DNA from: IMCC26207 sp044357715
GTDB taxonomy: Bacteria > Actinomycetota > Acidimicrobiia > Acidimicrobiales > Microtrichaceae
DNA length: 8,063 nucleotides
Direction: 5' to 3'
NCBI GenBank assembly: GCA_044357715.1
Contig: JBIKPA010000128.1
Location: forward strand, 1 to 8,063
Shown here piece by piece: positions 5,267-8,063 of this stretch (the first letter of the stretch is position 1; each line of letters starts with the position of its first letter). The notes below the pieces were generated by a model. The model did no database searches, had not been told where the DNA came from, and was given only the letters and a program-made list of their open reading frames with translations. Position numbers and translations under genes: made by a program.

Positions 5267-6061
5267 ATGCTGTTAGGCATGAACGTTGTTGTTTGTGTAA
5301 AGCAGATCCCCGACCCGGCCGACCCCGGAGCGCTGGATCCCCAGACCAATACCCTCAAGCGAGACGGCAAGCTCATTTTGGATGAGTCGGACAGCTACGG
5401 AGTCGAAATGGCTTTGCAGCTTGTTGACACTGCCGGCGGCGGAGAAGTGACTTTGGTGTCGATGGCACCAAATGGCGAGGTCTCAGGACTACGCACCGCT
5501 CTTGCCATGGGTGCTGCAAAGGCAGTACTCGTGAGCGATGATGCACTTGCGGGATCAGATGCGCTCAGCACTTCGAAGGTGCTAGCTAAGGCAATCCAGC
5601 GCGCTGGTGAAGCCGATCTGATCCTTACCGCGACTGAGTCATCTGATGGCTATACAGGTGTTGTTCCCGAGCAGATTGCAGAACTTTTGCAGCTCCCTTC
5701 GGTCACATTCGCCAAAGAGATCACCATCGAGGGCGGCACACTCAAAGTGCAGCGTCAAACCGAAGCCGGATATGACGAAGTAGAGAGTCCTCTTCCTGCC
5801 GTGGTATCGGTGACTGCTGGCGTGGTTGAGCCCCGCTACCCATCTTTCAAGGGAATCATGGCAGCCAAGTCCAAGCCAGTAGATCAGGTGACTCTTGCAG
5901 ACTTGGGCATCGACCCAAGCTCAGTAGGTTGGGCCGGCGGCGGCCAAGAAATCATTGAGGTCGCACAGGCCGAGGCCCGCGCCGGTGGCACAATCATCGA
6001 AGATGACGGTGAGGGCTTCCAAAAGGTCGTAGACCTGCTGGCCGAACTCAAAGTCATCTGA
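5267..6061 (+). CDS. etfB: Electron transfer flavoprotein subunit beta
   Basis: This is the beta subunit (264 residues; family usual about 250-260) of the cytosolic EtfAB heterodimer. The dimer carries electrons from acyl-CoA and other flavoprotein dehydrogenases toward the quinone pool. The N-terminus MNVVVCVKQIPDP (5-17) is typical. The nucleotide (AMP)-binding loop is SSDGYTGVVPEQ (125-136), and the beta-subunit signature VEPRYPSFKGIMAAKSKP is at 187-204. The start at 5267 rests on the GGAG site; ATG 5279 would give 260 residues and is the main alternative. The form looks like a group I, non-bifurcating ETF, judged by its similarity to actinobacterial beta-oxidation ETFs. etfA follows after 28 bases, so the two are almost certainly one operon ending at the 7077-7116 terminator. 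No ETF-quinone oxidoreductase or dehydrogenase is in the window. Confidence 0.93.
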   Translation: MLLGMNVVVCVKQIPDPADPGALDPQTNTLKRDGKLILDESDSYGVEMALQLVDTAGGGEVTLVSMAPNGEVSGLRTALAMGAAKAVLVSDDALAGSDALSTSKVLAKAIQRAGEADLILTATESSDGYTGVVPEQIAELLQLPSVTFAKEITIEGGTLKVQRQTEAGYDEVESPLPAVVSVTAGVVEPRYPSFKGIMAAKSKPVDQVTLADLGIDPSSVGWAGGGQEIIEVAQAEARAGGTIIEDDGEGFQKVVDLLAELKVI

Positions 6062-6076
6062 TAACACCCCGAGAAC

Positions 6077-6083
6077 GAAGGAG
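6077..6083 (+). promoter_or_regulatory. Shine-Dalgarno of etfA
   Basis: GAAGGAG is 6 bases before ATG 6090, a strong site in the 28-base gap after etfB. It fixes the etfA start. Confidence 0.75.
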
Positions 6084-6089
6084 AACATA

Positions 6090-7055
6090 ATGACTGTTTC
6101 AAAGATCTGGGTGCTTGCCGAAGCCACTGATGGCAAGGTTGCAACCACCACGCTAGAAATTCTTGCAAAAGCCCGCGAACTTGCAGACACCGTCGAGGTC
6201 GTGACTGCTTCCGGTGCAGAGATCGCTACCGAAGCCGGGGCTCACGGAGCTTCCAAGGTGCTCACCGTCGGTGGAACCGATGGAAAGCTGCTCGGAGCGC
6301 CGCTCGCAGGAGCAATCGCCGCTGCGATCGAAGCGGGTAACGGCCCGGATGCAGTATTGATGGCCACGAGCTACACCGGCCGCGATGTTGCTGGCCGCTT
6401 GTCTGTCAAGATTGACGCACCCGTGATTACTAACGTGGTCGACCTAGTCGACCGCGATGGCCGCCTTGCAGGCGTTGAGCCAATCTTCGGTGGTGTGACC
6501 GACGTGATAACTAAGTTCACAACCGACAAGGTCGGGATCTTCTTGGTGCGTCCAAAGTCTTTCGCTGCAGAGGAGTCGGGCGGAGCCGCAGCCGCGGTTG
6601 AGGAACTCAGCGTGCCGGACCTTGGTGCCACGGGGGCAGCTGTTGTTACAAGCCGTTTCGTCGAAGAAAAGACCGGACCTAGCCTTGATGAGGCCGCAGT
6701 TGTGGTCGCCGGTGGGCGCGGGTTGGGCGAGAAAGACAACTACCAGCTCGTTGAGGATTTGGCCAAGCTTCTGCAGGCGGCACCTGGTGCATCTCGCGCC
6801 ATTGTCGATGCTGGTTGGGTTCCCTACTCATATCAGGTAGGCCAAACCGGCAAGGTTGTGAAGCCAACGCTGTACATCGCAGCAGGCATTTCTGGTGCAA
6901 CGCAGCATCTGGTGGGCATGAAGGGTTCAAAGAACATCATTGCCATCAACAAAGATGCCGAAGCGCCAATCTTTGCAGTGTCCGACTTGGGCATCGTTGG
7001 TGACGTGCACAAGGTGCTTCCGAAGTTGATCGAGGCTCTGCAAGCACGCAGCTAG
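6090..7055 (+). CDS. etfA: Electron transfer flavoprotein subunit alpha
   Basis: This is the FAD-binding alpha subunit (321 residues, normal length). The N-terminal domain (about 1-185) packs against EtfB and begins with the usual IWVLAEATDGKV. The C-terminal FAD domain (about 198-318) holds VAGGRGLG (206-213), SRAIVDAGWVPYSYQVGQTGK (235-255), the ETF-alpha signature region LYIAAGISGATQHLVGMKGS (261-280), and IIAINKDAEAPIF (283-295). With EtfB it forms the soluble carrier that accepts electrons from dehydrogenases. All expected FAD-contact motifs are present and no truncation is seen. It lies 28 bases downstream of etfB, has its own strong ribosome binding site, and is followed by a 12-bp palindrome and then a canonical terminator. 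Confidence 0.95.
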   Translation: MTVSKIWVLAEATDGKVATTTLEILAKARELADTVEVVTASGAEIATEAGAHGASKVLTVGGTDGKLLGAPLAGAIAAAIEAGNGPDAVLMATSYTGRDVAGRLSVKIDAPVITNVVDLVDRDGRLAGVEPIFGGVTDVITKFTTDKVGIFLVRPKSFAAEESGGAAAAVEELSVPDLGATGAAVVTSRFVEEKTGPSLDEAAVVVAGGRGLGEKDNYQLVEDLAKLLQAAPGASRAIVDAGWVPYSYQVGQTGKVVKPTLYIAAGISGATQHLVGMKGSKNIIAINKDAEAPIFAVSDLGIVGDVHKVLPKLIEALQARS

Positions 7056-7061
7056 GTTCGC

Positions 7062-7073
7062 TTCTCTAGAGAA
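7062..7073. repeat. 12-bp perfect palindrome TTCTCTAGAGAA
   Basis: This self-complementary 12-mer lies 7 bases after the etfA stop and just before the terminator stem. It contains CTAG, normally rare in bacterial genomes. Its role is unknown; it could be a small 3'-UTR structure or a protein site. Confidence 0.5.
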
Positions 7074-7076
7074 CGT

Positions 7077-7116
7077 CATTCAGCCCTCGGCCTTGGTCGG
7101 GGGCTGAATGCTTTTT
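7077..7116 (+). terminator. Intrinsic terminator of the etfBA operon
   Basis: CATTCAGCCC (7077-7086) pairs perfectly with GGGCTGAATG (7101-7110). The stem extends inward through TCGGC/GTCGG, with two G-T wobbles, to a CTTG loop. CTTTTT follows at 7111-7116. This is a textbook rho-independent terminator on the plus strand, 21 bases after the etfA stop. It has no T-tract on the minus side, so it should not serve the convergent gene. Confidence 0.92.
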
Positions 7117-7139
7117 GCCGAAGGTCATTGCAAGAAGTG

Positions 7140-7183
7140 AGACCAAAGCTCCCTCTAGACCACAGCCACCCTCTAGACCAAAG
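7140..7183. repeat. Tandem repeat of about 18 bp spanning a stop codon
   Basis: Two units, 7140-7156 (17 bases) and 7157-7174 (18 bases), are followed by a partial third copy beginning AGACCAAAG (7175-7183). The exact core CCCTCTAGACCA occurs at 7151-7162 and 7169-7180. The repeat covers the TAG stop of the minus-strand gene (7173-7175) and places a second TAG 18 bases on, in frame (7155-7157). Confidence 0.65.
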
Positions 7184-8018
7184 GCCAAGGATAGCTTCGG
7201 CCAGTTCGGTCAAAGGGGAAGTGCCCCTCGGCAAGAACTTGTTGAGTGCGCCGCAGCGTTGCCTGCTGCTCTGAGGGAGTGAGTAGCTGTTGCAGTTCTG
7301 CACCCAGCCCAGTCTCGAGCAGATTCTGCATTGCTTCAGCAGAGCGGCTAGGCAGTGGGTCTCCGGCGAAATCCCATATGACCGTGCGCAGCTTTGCCTC
7401 TTCATGAAAGCTCAGGCCGTTATCAATAGCCCAGATCTGGTTCTGCTCGTCAATTAAGCAATGGCCGCCCTTGCGATCAGCGGAGTTGGCAATCAGATCA
7501 AGTGCGCACAGGGTTTTGAGTTGCTCGGCAAGCTCTGATCTGTCTCGCAAGGTGAAGTAGTGCTCAGAGAACAGCGCCGGAACGAATGCCTGAAGCGAGC
7601 CGCAGCCCATTGGAGCCGATACTCGTGCAACCGTAGTGGGCACGGAACCGAACCCAAGCGAGCGTGAGAGTTCGTAGGTAGCGACTTCTCGCTTCCACAA
7701 TGCTCCGGGAAAATCCCAGAGCGGGCGCTCACCTCGTTCGGGCTTGTAGATAGCGGGTGCGTAGTCTGACCCACGCGTGACCTGCACCAGATACGTCCCG
7801 TTGCTCGACCACGGCATAAGACCAAGAACCTCGATGCTGCCCCGCATGAGCAACTCGGCCATCTCAGCAGCGCCTGGAGTGATGGTGGCGGAGTACTCAA
7901 ACTGGATGGACTCCTCGTCAGAATCATCCTCTTCGTACAGGTCCTCCTCGTAAACGTCCTCTTCGAAGGGCTCCTCTTCGTACAGTTCTTGTTCCTGCTG
8001 CTCGCCTGAGTCGGGCAC
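7173..8018 (-). CDS. SCO1664-family protein (PI3/4-kinase-like fold)
   Basis: This 281-residue protein belongs to the actinobacterial SCO1664 family, which carries a phosphatidylinositol 3/4-kinase-like catalytic fold; its substrate is not established. Kinase-like motifs are YKPERGERPLWDFP (91-104, with Lys92 as probable ATP contact), NSADRKGGH (178-186, catalytic-loop Asp181) and AIDNGLSFH (197-205, probable metal ligand Asp199), then KLRTVIWDFAG (209-219). The C-terminal YPWP is also typical. Residues 11-36 are an unusual acidic repeat (LYEEE, PFEED, VYEED, LYEED) that precedes the conserved domain. GTG 8018 is chosen because it follows the upstream stop by 9 bases and has a weak GCAGG site. 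The preceding gene looks like DUF3090; these two families, with a phosphomutase-like gene, commonly lie together in actinobacteria. The gene is convergent with etfBA. Confidence 0.85.
   Translation of the reverse strand: MPDSGEQQEQELYEEEPFEEDVYEEDLYEEDDSDEESIQFEYSATITPGAAEMAELLMRGSIEVLGLMPWSSNGTYLVQVTRGSDYAPAIYKPERGERPLWDFPGALWKREVATYELSRSLGFGSVPTTVARVSAPMGCGSLQAFVPALFSEHYFTLRDRSELAEQLKTLCALDLIANSADRKGGHCLIDEQNQIWAIDNGLSFHEEAKLRTVIWDFAGDPLPSRSAEAMQNLLETGLGAELQQLLTPSEQQATLRRTQQVLAEGHFPFDRTGRSYPWPLV
7911..7985 (-). repeat. 15-bp-period repeat encoding an acidic Tyr-Glu tract
   Basis: Codons 12-36 of the SCO1664-family gene form a degenerate five-codon repeat with the protein consensus [LVP][YF]EE[ED]. 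Four clear units are followed by a decayed fifth (DSDEE). The tract is highly negative and probably disordered. Confidence 0.7.
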
Positions 8019-8027
8019 GAGGCCTGC

Positions 8028-8063
8028 TTAATTCCAGCGAGGACAGTTATGTCCTTCAATCCC
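8028..8063 (-). CDS. 3' end of a probable DUF3090 gene (partial)
   Basis: The last 11 codons and TAA stop of a minus-strand gene entering from the right edge read GIEGHNCPRWN. EGHxCPR near the C-terminus is what I recall for DUF3090 proteins, where a late Cys pairs with an earlier CPxC to form a probable metal site. The position directly before an SCO1664-family gene, with a 9-base gap, fits the usual gene order. The identification rests on few residues and on context. Confidence 0.55.
   Translation of the reverse strand, partial: GIEGHNCPRWN

Overview
The window reads as ordinary chromosomal DNA from a member of the Actinomycetota. The evidence is a WhiB-family regulator (confined to this phylum and its phages), a PdtaS-type sensor kinase, an Rv3680-like ArsA/GET3 ATPase, and an SCO1664-family protein preceded by what looks like the tail of a DUF3090 protein. 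Base composition looks moderate, not extremely GC-rich (judged by eye, not computed), and several starts are GTG. That fits a moderate-GC actinobacterium such as an aquatic lineage, but I cannot name the genus. I see no insertion sequence, prophage, tRNA, rRNA or CRISPR.

Layout. Bases 17-2862 (+): an ArsA-like ATPase overlaps a PdtaS-like histidine kinase by ATGA. Bases 2833-2860: a perfect 13-bp hairpin that includes the last nine codons of the kinase gene. Bases 2909-3208 (-): a WhiB1-like [4Fe-4S] regulator convergent with the kinase. Bases 3209-3411: a divergent promoter region with two pairs of short direct repeats. Bases 3412-4146 (+): a cytosolic glycerophosphodiester phosphodiesterase, convergent with a diacylglycerol/lipid kinase at 4182-5126 (-). 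Bases 5127-5266: a second divergent region, holding a possible leader ORF, a terminator-like hairpin with a T7 tract, and a T-rich tandem repeat. Bases 5267-7055 (+): etfB and etfA, closed by a strong intrinsic terminator at 7077-7116. Bases 7173-8018 (-): an SCO1664-family PI3/4-kinase-fold protein, with the last 11 codons of its upstream neighbour at 8028-8063.

Function. The first half is signalling and redox sensing: PdtaS and WhiB1 are both tied to nitric oxide or redox signalling in mycobacteria. The middle is glycerolipid turnover. The etfBA pair makes the FAD-carrying electron carrier that accepts electrons from acyl-CoA and similar dehydrogenases. All intact genes belong to known families.

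I found no wholly new multi-gene system. The most interesting non-coding signal is the etfB upstream region: a strong ribosome-binding site, a 15-codon ORF and two mutually exclusive RNA helices ending in a terminator-like hairpin. That arrangement resembles a transcription attenuator, but I could not find its promoter.
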